DNA of 33,322 nt from an uncultured Oscillibacter sp. (GTDB lineage Bacteria; Bacillota; Clostridia; Oscillospirales; Oscillospiraceae): the NCBI RefSeq assembly GCF_900546705.1, contig NZ_URDP01000022.1:1-33322 (forward strand). Reading direction: 5' to 3'. Under the pieces are notes generated by a model. It was not told where the DNA came from and did not search any database. It saw nothing but the letters and a program-made list of their open reading frames with translations. The translations under genes and the position numbers were made by a program. How positions within the stretch are numbered: position 1 is the first letter of the stretch; each line of letters begins with the position of its first letter. Shown here piece by piece: positions 1-6,876 of this stretch.

Positions 1-98
1 TAGGCGGTCTGCGGGCCTCTATCTACAACGCCATGCCCAAGGAGGGCGTGGAGGCACTGGTGGCGTTCCTCAAGCGCTACGAGGCGGAGCACGCCTGA
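1..98 (+). CDS. serC: Phosphoserine aminotransferase, C-terminal end (partial)
   Basis: Only the last 31 codons are present, reading in frame from base 3 to the TGA at 96-98. The translation begins GGLRASIYNAMPKEGVEAL, which matches the conserved C-terminal signature of SerC (GGxRASxYNAxP..GV..L). SerC is the PLP enzyme that converts 3-phosphohydroxypyruvate and glutamate to phosphoserine and 2-oxoglutarate in serine synthesis, in the cytoplasm. The catalytic lysine lies upstream, outside the window. A strong terminator follows 22 bases after the stop, so serC ends its transcription unit here. The identification rests on a short but characteristic tail. Confidence 0.85.
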   Translation, partial: GGLRASIYNAMPKEGVEALVAFLKRYEAEHA

Positions 99-120
99 TT
101 CTCCACGCAGGCAAAACGAA

Positions 121-160
121 AAACCGTCCGGGAAGCAATTGCTTCCCGGACGGTTTTTTA
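121..160. terminator. Bidirectional intrinsic terminator between serC and thiZ
   Basis: A perfect stem (AAACCGTCCGGGAAGC paired with GCTTCCCGGACGGTTT) with an AATT loop, an A-run on the left and a T-run on the right. The T-runs on both strands suit it to end both serC (plus) and the thiamine-precursor operon (minus), whose last stop codon is at 158. Confidence 0.93.
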
Positions 161-892
161 CAGCCGCTGCAAAATCATCCGCTTGTATTCCAGAAACTCC
201 GGCGTCAGGGTAAAGGACTCGCTGCGGGGACGGCTCTGGCGGATCACCAGCTCATCGGTGATGCGCCCGGGCTGCCCAGCCAGCAAATAGATCCGGTCGG
301 AGAGCAGGATGGCCTCGTCGATGTCGTGGGTGATGAAGAGCGTGGAGAGGCGGATGCGCTCCATCACCTCCAGATACCAGCGGTGCACCGCCCGCTTGGT
401 CATGGCGTCCAGCGCGGAAAAGGGCTCGTCCAGCAGCGCTACGTTCTCTGAAAAGAGATATGTCCGCAAAAGGGCCGCCCGCTGGCGCATGCCGCCGGAG
501 AGCTGGTGCGGATACTTGTCCTCCGTCCCCTCCAGGCCGAACTGGGGGAAGAGCGCCGCCGCCCGGGCCCGGGCCTCCGGCTTCTTCACACCCCGCAGAA
601 TCAGCGGCAGCGCCACGTTGTCCCGGATGGTCCGGTAGGGCAGCAGCAGATCCTTTTGCAGCATGTAGCTGATGCTGCCGGGCTTGCCCGTAATATCCCT
701 GCCGTCCAGGAACACCTGTCCCTCATCCGGCAGGAGCAGTCCCGAGATGATGTTGAACAGCGTGGTCTTGCCGCCGCCGCTGACGCCCAGCAGACACACC
801 AGCTCCCCCTGGCGCAGCGTAATGGACACGTCCTGCAGCACCTGATGGCCCGCGAACTGCTTGCTGACGTGCCGCACCTCCAGCTTTTCCAT
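158..892 (-). CDS. thiZ: ABC transporter ATP-binding protein, thiamine-precursor importer (ThiZ-like)
   Basis: A 244-residue nucleotide-binding subunit of the nitrate/sulfonate/NMT1 importer family; it hydrolyses ATP to drive the permease encoded at 1894-2709. Visible motifs are Walker A GVSGGGKT (residues 36-43), the Q-loop segment MLQKDLLLPY, signature LSGGMRQRAALLRT, Walker B VALLDEPFSALD and the switch histidine in LFITHDIDEA. I chose the ATG at 890-892 rather than an extension to 1036: it is preceded by GGAGG at good spacing, starts the usual family N-terminus (MEKLEV), and lies one base after the stop of the binding-protein gene. It is the last gene of a three-gene operon. The thiamine assignment comes from the TPP riboswitch at 2787-2876 and the NMT1-like binding protein, since the ATPase alone cannot be told from taurine or nitrate homologues. 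Confidence 0.88.
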   Translation of the reverse strand: MEKLEVRHVSKQFAGHQVLQDVSITLRQGELVCLLGVSGGGKTTLFNIISGLLLPDEGQVFLDGRDITGKPGSISYMLQKDLLLPYRTIRDNVALPLILRGVKKPEARARAAALFPQFGLEGTEDKYPHQLSGGMRQRAALLRTYLFSENVALLDEPFSALDAMTKRAVHRWYLEVMERIRLSTLFITHDIDEAILLSDRIYLLAGQPGRITDELVIRQSRPRSESFTLTPEFLEYKRMILQRL

Positions 893-893
893 C

Positions 894-1907
894 TTACGCC
901 TCCGGCAAGTACGCGTTGGTGTAGCCGCCGTCGGGGTCGATGGCACCCTTTTCCAGCAGATCGTTTTCATTGAGCCAGGTATAGTAGGCGCTCCAGCGGT
1001 CACCGTCGATCTCGCCCCAACGGGACGCGTCGGCAATGTACTGGCCGGCCAGGTATTTCTGGCTCTCCACCACCAGATCCCGGCTGTCCGCCAGCTCCGG
1101 TGCCGCCTCCATCAGAATCTCCGCGGCCTCCTCCGGGTTCTCCGCAGCGAACTGGTAGCCCTTGGACAGCGCAGCCATAAAGGCGCTGGCCGTCTGGGGA
1201 TTCTCCTCCAAAAAGTCATTGTTGGCCACAATAATGGGAGTATAGTAATCAAACACCGGATCGATGTCCTTCAGGGCGAAGAAGTCCGTCTCCAGTCCGG
1301 CGGTCTGACAGGCAATGCCCTCCCAGCCGTAGAACACCCAGATGGCGTCCACAGAGCGGCTCTCCAGCGCGGAGACGGCGTCCGCGGCGGTGGAGGGGAT
1401 CAGCTCCACCTGGTCAAAATCGCCGCCGTCCTTTTCCACCACCTGACGCAGCACGGCCTTTTCCACCGCCCGGTCCCAGGTGGCGTACTTGTGGCCCTCC
1501 ATGCCCTTGGGCCGGTCCATACCCTCTCCTTTCCGGGAGATGATGCCGGCGGTGTTGTGCTGGAGCACTGCCGCCACCGCCGTAATGGGCATGGGAGAAT
1601 CGCCGCTGAGGGCATCTGCCAGATTGCCCTGGGCGGAGACGCCGAACTGGGCCTGTCCCGCAGCCACCATCAGCTCCGCGCCGTCCTCGGGAGGCTGTAC
1701 CACCTCTACCTCCAGCCCCTCCTGGGCAAAGTAGCCCTGGTCAATGGCAGCGTACAGCCCCGTGTGGTTCGTGTTGGGCGTCCAGTCCAGCACAAACGTC
1801 AGGTGCGTGAGGCTGTCGTCCGATTCCCCGCCGCTGCCGCAGCCTGCCAGGCCCGCGGCCAGAACCAGCGCCGTCAGGGCGCACAGCATTCGCTTACTTG
1901 CTTTCAT
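894..1907 (-). CDS. thiY: NMT1/THI5-like substrate-binding lipoprotein (ThiY-like)
   Basis: A 337-residue extracytoplasmic solute-binding protein. It starts with a lipoprotein signal peptide (positive MKASKR, hydrophobic stretch, lipobox LAGC at residues 20-23). The mature protein begins with FVLDWTPNTNHTGLYAA, the typical N-terminus of the ThiY/NMT1 family, which binds pyrimidine precursors of thiamine such as formylaminopyrimidine; a later run SVDAIWVFYGWEG also fits this group. The gene lies between the permease (overlap of 14 bases at 1894-1907) and the ATPase (gap of 1 base). Control by the upstream TPP riboswitch supports uptake of a thiamine precursor. The exact ligand, HMP or an aminopyrimidine, cannot be read from the sequence. 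Confidence 0.88.
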   Translation of the reverse strand: MKASKRMLCALTALVLAAGLAGCGSGGESDDSLTHLTFVLDWTPNTNHTGLYAAIDQGYFAQEGLEVEVVQPPEDGAELMVAAGQAQFGVSAQGNLADALSGDSPMPITAVAAVLQHNTAGIISRKGEGMDRPKGMEGHKYATWDRAVEKAVLRQVVEKDGGDFDQVELIPSTAADAVSALESRSVDAIWVFYGWEGIACQTAGLETDFFALKDIDPVFDYYTPIIVANNDFLEENPQTASAFMAALSKGYQFAAENPEEAAEILMEAAPELADSRDLVVESQKYLAGQYIADASRWGEIDGDRWSAYYTWLNENDLLEKGAIDPDGGYTNAYLPEA

Positions 1908-2709
1908 CCGTCTCGCTCCTTTTCTTTCCTTGCTCCTGATCCAGGTGCCGGTACGGCGTGCACACCCGCTCCGCCAGCTCCACCGCCGCCATCAGTGCCA
2001 GGGAAACCACACAAATCAAAAAAATCACGGCAAACATCTTGTCGAAGGCATACGCCTTGCGCACCCGGGTCATGTACACGCCCAGGCCGCCGAAGCCGCC
2101 CAGCCACTCGGCAATGACCGCCCCCACCACCGCGTAGGCGGCGGCGATCCGCAGTCCGGAGAAGAACTGTGGAACAGCAGAGGGGCACTTGATGTGGCGG
2201 AAGATCTGCCACCGCCCGGCCCCCATGGAGCGCAGCAGGTTCACCGCGTCCGGGTCTACCGCCCGGAACCCGTCCAGCACGCCCACGGTCACAGGGAAGC
2301 AGGAAGAGACCGCCACCAAAATCACCTTGGGCGCCGCCTCATAGCCAAACCACAGCACCAGCAGCGGCGCAATGGCCACAGCGGGGATAGTCTGCAAAAT
2401 CACCAGGATGGGATAGACCGCCCGGTACAAAATGTCAAACGCGTCCATTACCACCGCCAGGCAAAAGCCGATGGCCGTACCGATGGCAAGACCCAGCAGC
2501 GCCTCCTGTAGGGTGATGGCCGCATGCCCGGCCAGCTCCCGCCAGTCCCGCACGAACACCGCCGCCACATCCACCGGCGACGGCAGCATGTAGTCCGGTA
2601 CCAGTCCCAGCGACGAGGCCCCCTGCCACAGGCAAAGCAGCACCGCAATCGCCGCAGCTGCGGGCCACCGCTGCCGGACAGCCATCTCTATACGCCCCCT
2701 CACGCCCAT
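1894..2709 (-). CDS. thiX: ABC transporter permease, thiamine-precursor importer (ThiX-like)
   Basis: A BinPDT-type inner-membrane permease of the SsuC/TauC/ThiX group, about 271 residues, with hydrophobic helices throughout and the EAA-loop region around LLRSMGAGRWQIFRHIKCPSA. The most likely start is the ATG at 2707-2709, with AGAGGAG just upstream, although the spacing is short; the ATG at 2683-2685 is an alternative. It is the first gene of the thiX-thiY-thiZ operon and lies directly downstream of a TPP riboswitch and its terminator hairpin, so its expression should fall when thiamine pyrophosphate is plentiful. Its 3' end overlaps the thiY start. No thiamine biosynthesis enzyme is in the window, so this is a transport-only branch of the regulon. 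Confidence 0.87.
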   Translation of the reverse strand: MGVRGRIEMAVRQRWPAAAAIAVLLCLWQGASSLGLVPDYMLPSPVDVAAVFVRDWRELAGHAAITLQEALLGLAIGTAIGFCLAVVMDAFDILYRAVYPILVILQTIPAVAIAPLLVLWFGYEAAPKVILVAVSSCFPVTVGVLDGFRAVDPDAVNLLRSMGAGRWQIFRHIKCPSAVPQFFSGLRIAAAYAVVGAVIAEWLGGFGGLGVYMTRVRKAYAFDKMFAVIFLICVVSLALMAAVELAERVCTPYRHLDQEQGKKRSETDESK

Positions 2710-2723
2710 CGCTCCTCTCTGAC

Positions 2724-2764
2724 AAAAAATGCCCGCACCGGGCATCCCGGCACAGGCATTTGCA
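2724..2764 (-). terminator. Expression-platform terminator of the TPP riboswitch
   Basis: On the minus strand AAATGCC...CCGGG pairs with CCCGG...GGGCATTT and is followed by TTTTTT, directly between the riboswitch aptamer and the thiX ribosome site. This placement indicates transcription attenuation: with TPP bound the RNA should end here. Confidence 0.85.
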
Positions 2765-2786
2765 GCATCCGCTTTCTCGGCGTCAC

Positions 2787-2876
2787 TATGCTCCCTCCGC
2801 TGGCATAACCCAGATCAGGTTTTGCGGGTCACGGAAATTCATCCGAATCTCAGCCCGTCGCCTCGGGCCCCCCTGT
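2787..2876 (-). promoter_or_regulatory. TPP riboswitch (THI element)
   Basis: On the minus strand the conserved THI-box blocks appear in order: the GGGG...GGCGACGGGCTGAGA block (2850-2875), a variable P3-type arm, then CAAAACCTGATCTGGGTTA and TGCCAGCGGAGGGAG (2791-2825). These match the TPP aptamer core (CUGAGA, ACCUGAUCUGGGUAAUGCCAGCGNAGGGA). It controls the downstream precursor importer and is followed by a terminator hairpin at 2724-2764. Confidence 0.96.
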
Positions 2877-2889
2877 TTTCTAGTTCGTT

Positions 2890-2918
2890 AGTGTATGCCA
2901 TCCCGGAAATTTTGTCAA
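2890..2918 (-). promoter_or_regulatory. Promoter of the thi importer operon
   Basis: Minus strand TTGACA (2913-2918), 17-base spacer, TACACT (2890-2895). The predicted transcript start near 2883 falls just upstream of the riboswitch 5' end. Confidence 0.8.
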
Positions 2919-2928
2919 GTCCTGACAG

Positions 2929-2963
2929 GAAAACAGGCGGAGGCGCATCCCGCCTCCGCCCGA
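2929..2963 (-). terminator. Terminator of the feo operon
   Basis: Minus strand GGCGGAGGCG / CGCCTCCGCC stem (2937-2946 with 2951-2960) followed by TGTTTTCC. It lies 7 bases after the stop of the FeoB-associated small protein gene and just before the thi promoter. Confidence 0.8.
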
Positions 2964-2969
2964 TTTTCC

Positions 2970-3119
2970 TTACTTGCCGTGATGGCATCCGCCGCAGCGG
3001 CTGCAGTCTCCCGAGCAGTGTCCGCCGGTCCTGCGGCTTTTCCACACCGACCGCACCGCCAGGGCCACCACACCCACCAGGATCAGTACTGCCACGGCCT
3101 GGCCCAGCATTGCAGGCAT
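2970..3119 (-). CDS. FeoB-associated Cys-rich membrane protein, 49 residues
   Basis: A small gene missed by length cut-offs. The translation starts MPAMLGQAVAVLILVGVVAL, a single membrane helix (about residues 5-23), followed by a basic stretch and a tail HCSGDCSRCGGCHHGK that carries four cysteines (C-x3-C-x2-C-x2-C, residues 35-45) and histidines. This is the arrangement of the small FeoB-associated Cys-rich membrane proteins found next to feoB in Bacillota. The ATG at 3117-3119 has AAAGGAG upstream and follows the feoB stop by 15 bases, so it is the last gene of the feo operon. By family the tail may bind iron or help assemble FeoB; the role is not established. Confidence is high that it is a real gene. 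Confidence 0.9.
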   Translation of the reverse strand: MPAMLGQAVAVLILVGVVALAVRSVWKSRRTGGHCSGDCSRCGGCHHGK

Positions 3120-3134
3120 AAAACGCTCCTTTCG

Positions 3135-5336
3135 TTACATCCGCGCCGAGGACACCGTCAGGTGCCGCAGCTCTTTCTCGCCCCGGTAGCCCCGGCGCAC
3201 CAGCAGATAGACCATGGCCGCCAGCAGCACCAGCGCCGCGGCGGGCAGCACGCCGAAGGACACCTCTCCAGTGATGAGGCCGCCCACCTGGTAGACGATC
3301 ATGGCCACCGCATAGGCAAATCCGCACATATAGGCGATGGCACCTGCTGTCCACTTGGGGTTGTTCATCTCCCGCTTGATAGCGCCCATGGCCGCAAAGC
3401 AGGGGGCACACAGCAGGTTGAAGATCATGAAGGAGTAGGCGCTCAGGGCGGTGAAATCCGCGGCCACCAGCGTCCAGATGGGGCTGGAGTCCTGCTTCAG
3501 GTCCACATCACCGGCGTAGTGGTACAAAACGCCGAAGGTGTTGACCACCTCTTCCTTGGCAATGAGGCCCGTGAACGTGGCCACGGCGGCCTTCCAGGCC
3601 ATGTCGCCAATCCACCCCAGAGGATAGAACACCCATGCCACCGCGCTGCCGATGGCTGCCAGCAGAGAGTCGTTGTTGTCCTCCACCGCCTGGAACACAC
3701 CGTCCACGAAGCCGTAGCCCTGAAGGAACCACAGCACGATGGAGGAAAGCAGGATCACCGTGCCCGCCCGCTTGATGAAGGACCAGCCCCGCTCCCAGGT
3801 GGCCCGCAGCACGTTGCCGGTGTTGGGGGCATGATAGGCAGGCAGCTCCATGACAAAGGGCGCCGGCTCCCCGGCAAAGGCCTTGAACTTCTTGAGCATG
3901 ATGCCCGAGACGATGACCGCCGCCACGCCGATGAAGTAGGCGGAGGTGGCCACCCAGGCGGAAGATCCGAACAGGGCACCGGCAAAAAGGCCGATAATGG
4001 GCATCTTGGCGCCGCAGGGGATGAAGCCGGTGGTCATGATGGTCATCTTCCGGTCCCGGTCCTGCTCAATGGTGCGGGAGGCCATAATGCCCGGCACACC
4101 GCAGCCGGTGGCCACCAGCATGGGGATAAAACTCTTGCCGGAGAGGCCGAAACGACGGAAAATCCGGTCCATGATGAATGCCACCCGGGCCATGTAGCCC
4201 ACGTCCTCCAAAATGGCCAGCAGCAAAAACAGCACCAGCATCTGGGGCACGAAGCCCAGCACGGCGCCCACGCCGGCCACGATGCCGTCCTGAATGAGGC
4301 CGTACAGCCACGTCCCCTGGTCCACGCCCAGGAACGTGAGGCCCCGGTCAAAGAGGGACGGCACCCACTCACCAAACACCACGTCGTTGGCAAAGTCCGT
4401 GGCGTGGGTGCCGATGGACACACTCCACCCGCCCATGGCGATGGCGTAGATGAGGAACATGATGCCCGCGAAAATGGGCAGGGCCAGCAGCCGGTTGGTG
4501 ACCACCCGGTCGATCTTGTCGGAGGCAGAGAGGCTGTGGGCCGCGGCCTTCTTCCCCACGGCCTTGCCCACCACGTTGCTGATGTAGGCATAGCGCTGGT
4601 TGGTGATGATGCTCTCGGCGTCATCGTCCAATTCCCGCTCACAGTCGGCGATGTGGGCCTCCAGATGCTCCGCCAGCTCATCGGTGAGCTTGAGCTCCTC
4701 CAGCACCTTCTCGTCCCGCTCGAAGATCTTGATGGCATACCAGCGCAGGTACGCCTCATCCACAAGTCCCGCAACGGACTCTTCGATGTGGGCGATGGCG
4801 TGCTCCACGCTGCCGGTAAACACATGGGGCAGTTCCCTGCGCCCGCCGGAGGCCGCCGCCTCCACGGCCTGCTCCGCCGCAGCCATGCCGCCCTCGCCCT
4901 TCAGGGCGCTCATCTCCACCACCCGGCAGCCCAGGGCCTGGCTGAGCTTTTCCAGGTCAATCCGGTCCCCGCTGCGGCGCACCAGATCGATCATGTTCAC
5001 CGCCACCACCACCGGCAGCCCCAGTTCTATGAGCTGGGTGGTCAGGTAGAGATTGCGCTCGATGTTGGTGCCGTCCACGATGTTCAAAATGGCGTCCGGC
5101 TTCTCCCGGACCAGATAGTTCCGGGACACCACCTCCTCCAGCGTGTAGGGAGAGAGGGAATAAATGCCCGGCAGGTCCTGGATGACCACATCCTTGCGGC
5201 CCTTGAGGTGCCCCTCCTTCTTCTCCACCGTCACGCCGGGCCAGTTGCCCACGTACTGGTTGGAACCGGTCAGCTGGTTGAACAGCGTGGTCTTTCCGCA
5301 GTTGGGATTGCCCGCCAGCGCGATTTTTATTTCCAT
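3135..5336 (-). CDS. feoB: Ferrous iron transport protein B
   Basis: A 733-residue GTPase-coupled Fe(II) importer of the cytoplasmic membrane, near the usual length (about 650-770). The N-terminal G domain shows G1 GNPNCGKT (residues 9-16), a G2 region with VGNWPGVTVEKKEG, G3 DLPGIYSL and G4 VNMIDL. A helical GDI domain and the membrane domain with two Gate regions follow, including the hallmark GCGVPGIMASRTI and PCGAKMPI segments with conserved cysteines. I chose ATG 5334-5336, preceded by AAAGGAG, which gives the usual start MEIKIALAGNPN. Two feoA genes precede it and a Cys-rich small gene follows. A second promoter with an iron-box-like dyad sits directly upstream (5356-5384), so feoB may also be transcribed separately from the feoA genes. 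Confidence 0.97.
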   Translation of the reverse strand: MEIKIALAGNPNCGKTTLFNQLTGSNQYVGNWPGVTVEKKEGHLKGRKDVVIQDLPGIYSLSPYTLEEVVSRNYLVREKPDAILNIVDGTNIERNLYLTTQLIELGLPVVVAVNMIDLVRRSGDRIDLEKLSQALGCRVVEMSALKGEGGMAAAEQAVEAAASGGRRELPHVFTGSVEHAIAHIEESVAGLVDEAYLRWYAIKIFERDEKVLEELKLTDELAEHLEAHIADCERELDDDAESIITNQRYAYISNVVGKAVGKKAAAHSLSASDKIDRVVTNRLLALPIFAGIMFLIYAIAMGGWSVSIGTHATDFANDVVFGEWVPSLFDRGLTFLGVDQGTWLYGLIQDGIVAGVGAVLGFVPQMLVLFLLLAILEDVGYMARVAFIMDRIFRRFGLSGKSFIPMLVATGCGVPGIMASRTIEQDRDRKMTIMTTGFIPCGAKMPIIGLFAGALFGSSAWVATSAYFIGVAAVIVSGIMLKKFKAFAGEPAPFVMELPAYHAPNTGNVLRATWERGWSFIKRAGTVILLSSIVLWFLQGYGFVDGVFQAVEDNNDSLLAAIGSAVAWVFYPLGWIGDMAWKAAVATFTGLIAKEEVVNTFGVLYHYAGDVDLKQDSSPIWTLVAADFTALSAYSFMIFNLLCAPCFAAMGAIKREMNNPKWTAGAIAYMCGFAYAVAMIVYQVGGLITGEVSFGVLPAAALVLLAAMVYLLVRRGYRGEKELRHLTVSSARM

Positions 5337-5355
5337 GGTCTTCTCCTTTCTGTAA

Positions 5356-5384
5356 ATGTTAGTTTTAACTAACTCGTCTGTCAA
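5356..5384 (-). promoter_or_regulatory. Internal feoB promoter with iron-box-like operator in the spacer
   Basis: Minus strand TTGACA (5379-5384), 17-base spacer, TAACAT (5356-5361). The spacer and -10 contain the 16-bp dyad GTTAGTTAAAACTAAC (5358-5373; arms GTTAGTT/AACTAAC). Bound repressor would cover the promoter. The predicted leader is only about 13 bases but keeps the Shine-Dalgarno sequence. Confidence 0.68.
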
Positions 5385-5407
5385 ATAAAAGCGGCTCTCG
5401 CCGCGTG

Positions 5408-5629
5408 TCACCGGACTTCGATCATCTCCGCGTCTGCCTTGCGGACGCTGAGTTCATACCCCCGCACATTCAGCTCCATGGGGTCCCCCAGCGGCGCCAC
5501 CTTCCGCACGAAGAGCTCCACGCCCCTGGTAATACCCATATCCATGATCCGGCGCTTCACCGGGCCCTCTCCGTGCAGCTTTTCCACAGTGACCGTTTGG
5601 CCCACCTTGGCATCCTTGAGTGTTTTCAT
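5408..5629 (-). CDS. feoA: FeoA family protein (second copy, next to feoB)
   Basis: A 73-residue SH3-like FeoA domain protein. It starts MKTLKDAKVGQTVTVEKL and contains the family segment RRIMDMGITRGVELFVRKVAPLGDP followed by ELNVRGYELSVRKADAEMIEV, the typical FeoA ending. FeoA is a small cytoplasmic partner of FeoB needed for Fe(II) uptake in several bacteria. The start ATG 5627-5629 has AAGGAGG at 8 bases. It is 13 bases downstream of the other feoA and 71 bases upstream of feoB. Two different FeoA paralogues in tandem are common in Clostridia. Confidence 0.95.
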   Translation of the reverse strand: MKTLKDAKVGQTVTVEKLHGEGPVKRRIMDMGITRGVELFVRKVAPLGDPMELNVRGYELSVRKADAEMIEVR

Positions 5630-5642
5630 TCTGTTCTCCTCC

Positions 5643-5855
5643 TTAAATCATAATGCGATTGGCCATGGTCCGGTTCAGTGCAACCCGGCTGTCCTTGACC
5701 TGCACGATCACATTGCCCGCAATCTCCGTCACCACGGTCACTTCACTGTCCACCACAAACCCCAGTTCCGCCAGATGCAGCCGGACCTCGTCCTTCCCTG
5801 TGATCTTCCGGATAGTCACCGGCTCTCCGGTCTTTGCCATTGTCAAAGGCATCAT
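5643..5855 (-). CDS. feoA: FeoA family protein (first copy)
   Basis: A 70-residue FeoA domain protein with MPLTMAKTGEPVTIRKITG, then VRLHLAELGFVVDSEVTVVTE and VIVQVKDSRVALNRTMANRIMI, the usual pattern of the shorter FeoA type whose last strand ends in A-x-R-I-x-V/I. Two adjacent ATGs (5853-5855 and 5850-5852) are possible; a GGGGGG run lies just upstream and does not settle the choice. It is the first gene of the feo operon, about 70 bases downstream of a promoter flanked by two GTTAG/CTAAC dyads. The paralogue downstream shares the fold but is clearly different in sequence, so this is not a recent duplication. Confidence 0.93.
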   Translation of the reverse strand: MMPLTMAKTGEPVTIRKITGKDEVRLHLAELGFVVDSEVTVVTEIAGNVIVQVKDSRVALNRTMANRIMI

Positions 5856-5900
5856 TTCCGTCCCCCCTGATTTCCCGCGGCCACGTGCAGCCGCCCCGCA

Positions 5901-5916
5901 GTTAGTTTTACCTAAC
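5901..5916. promoter_or_regulatory. Iron-box-like dyad downstream of the feo promoter
   Basis: Minus strand GTTAGGTAAAACTAAC, an inverted repeat with GTTAG/CTAAC arms and a 6-bp centre. It lies about +10 to +25 relative to the predicted feo transcript start. It differs by one base from the dyad in the feoB promoter. Confidence 0.6.
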
Positions 5917-5930
5917 TTCTAACGCTCCTA

Positions 5931-5960
5931 GAGTTTAACATGACTAACTCTATCTGTCAA
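5931..5960 (-). promoter_or_regulatory. feo operon promoter with degenerate dyad between -35 and -10
   Basis: Minus strand TTGACA (5955-5960), 17-base spacer, TAAACT (5932-5937). A second, weaker dyad GAGTTAGTCATGTTAAACTC fills the spacer and -10 (5931-5950). Two operator-like sites around one promoter suggest tight repression, presumably by an iron-sensing DtxR/MntR-type protein that is not encoded in the window. Confidence 0.72.
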
Positions 5961-6061
5961 GCGGAAATTTTCCATATATTTCACCGGCCGGGCTCTTTGC
6001 GGAAACGCCACCCGTGCAGGTGTCCCGTCCGTCGTTTCCTGCCGCCCTCCCAAAAGGAGTT

Positions 6062-6089
6062 GCCCCCGCACGGAAACCCGTGCGGGGGC
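6062..6089. terminator. Candidate terminator downstream of flavodoxin
   Basis: A strong hairpin GCCCCCGCACGG-AAA-CCGTGCGGGGGC about 65 bases after the flavodoxin stop. The minus strand continues CAACTCCTTTT, a poor U-tract, so it may be a weak terminator or a 3'-end stabiliser. Confidence 0.5.
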
Positions 6090-6153
6090 TGATGAGGGGA
6101 AAAAGGAGATAAGTATCAAATCAGTACAGCTTGCGCCGCACAGATCAGCGAAA

Positions 6154-6585
6154 TTACCAGGCAGCCAGCTGCCGGCCCAGTTCCCGGCAGGCCTCCTGTT
6201 CCTGCTCGTCCGGCGCCTCGTGGGCAATCAGTCCCTCCTCTTCCAGGAGATTGGCTCCGGCACTGTCGCAGCGGGCGCACCAGTCCCGCATCCACTGGCC
6301 GTCGCCCCAGCCGTAGGAGCCGAACAGTGCGATCTTCTTGCCGCTCAGGGCTCCTTCCAAATCGGAAAACATGGGCTCGAACTCGGACTCTTCCAGCTGC
6401 TCGGCCCCCATGGCGGAGCAGCCGAAGGCTACTGCGGAAAATTCAGAAAAGCGGTCCGCGGAAAACTCCCCGGGGCCCATGAGCACGGCTTCTCCGCCGG
6501 CACTCTGCACACCTTCTGCAATGCACTGGGCCATGGTCTCCGTGTTGCCGGTACCGCTCCAATAAACAATGGCAATCTTACTCAT
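6154..6585 (-). CDS. Flavodoxin (short-chain)
   Basis: A 143-residue FMN-binding electron carrier. It starts MSKIAIVYWSGTGNTETMA, where SGTGNTE is the phosphate-binding loop for FMN; later segments VAFGCSAMGAEQLEE and IALFGSYGWGDGQWM match the 60s and 90s FMN loops. The C-terminal half GLIAHEAPDEQEQEACRELGRQL is the usual last helix. ATG 6583-6585 with AAAGGAAG upstream is the best start; a reading frame extending upstream to 6735 would need a TTG codon and adds an unrelated Arg-rich stretch. Flavodoxins commonly replace ferredoxin when iron is scarce. The promoter and leader carry two iron-box-like dyads shared with the feo promoters, which suggests that iron limitation induces this gene. 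Confidence 0.93.
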   Translation of the reverse strand: MSKIAIVYWSGTGNTETMAQCIAEGVQSAGGEAVLMGPGEFSADRFSEFSAVAFGCSAMGAEQLEESEFEPMFSDLEGALSGKKIALFGSYGWGDGQWMRDWCARCDSAGANLLEEEGLIAHEAPDEQEQEACRELGRQLAAW

Positions 6586-6794
6586 AATCAGATTCTTCCT
6601 TTCTGTCCGCCGCTTTCGGCGGGAAGTTGCCGCGGCGGGCCTCCGGCAGGCGGCTCCGTGAGGATCATGCGGAGCCGCCCGCACTCCAGTCGGATCAGAC
6701 AAGGCCTGGGGCTGCCCTTTTGCTGTGTTTCCCAATAAGAGGTGTTGATGTCCGTCCGGGGTGCCGCCCCGGACAGATTCTGCCGCGCCGTAAA

Positions 6795-6810
6795 GTTAGT
6801 TTACGCTAAC
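6795..6810. promoter_or_regulatory. Iron-box-like dyad in the flavodoxin leader
   Basis: Minus strand GTTAGCGTAAACTAAC, with GTTAG/CTAAC arms and a 6-bp centre, about 60 bases downstream of the predicted transcript start. It shares the arms and spacing of the feo sites. Confidence 0.6.
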
Positions 6811-6851
6811 CACGCAAGGAAAAGAATGCGAACGCTGCCGTCCGCCGTTGA

Positions 6852-6867
6852 GTTAGCTTTAACTAAC
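6852..6867. promoter_or_regulatory. Iron-box-like dyad at the flavodoxin transcript start
   Basis: Minus strand GTTAGTTAAAGCTAAC, 15 of 16 bases identical to the dyad in the feoB promoter. It begins about 3 bases after the predicted start of transcription, where a bound repressor would block RNA polymerase. Confidence 0.68.
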
Positions 6868-6876
6868 CATGTGTGT

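Larger units (their letters stand above)
6586..6870 (-). other. Long GC-rich structured 5' leader of the flavodoxin mRNA
   Basis: About 285 bases lie between the predicted transcript start and the flavodoxin ATG. They hold no convincing gene but three good hairpins: GTCCGGGG/CCCCGGAC (about 6754-6775), GGCGGCTCCG/CGGAGCCGCC with an 11-base loop (6649-6679), and CGCCG/CGGCG near the ribosome site (about 6608-6622). No run of T follows these, so they are not plain terminators. The region could hold a riboswitch or be a plain leader. Confidence 0.5.

Noticed and set aside
2895..5372. An 825-codon plus-strand open frame opposite feoB
   Set aside because: It lies antisense to an unmistakable feoB; the His/Gly-rich translation has no family features.
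6586..6735. N-terminal extension of flavodoxin from a TTG codon
   Set aside because: No ribosome site, an Arg/Pro-rich translation unlike flavodoxin, and a good ATG with ribosome site at 6585.
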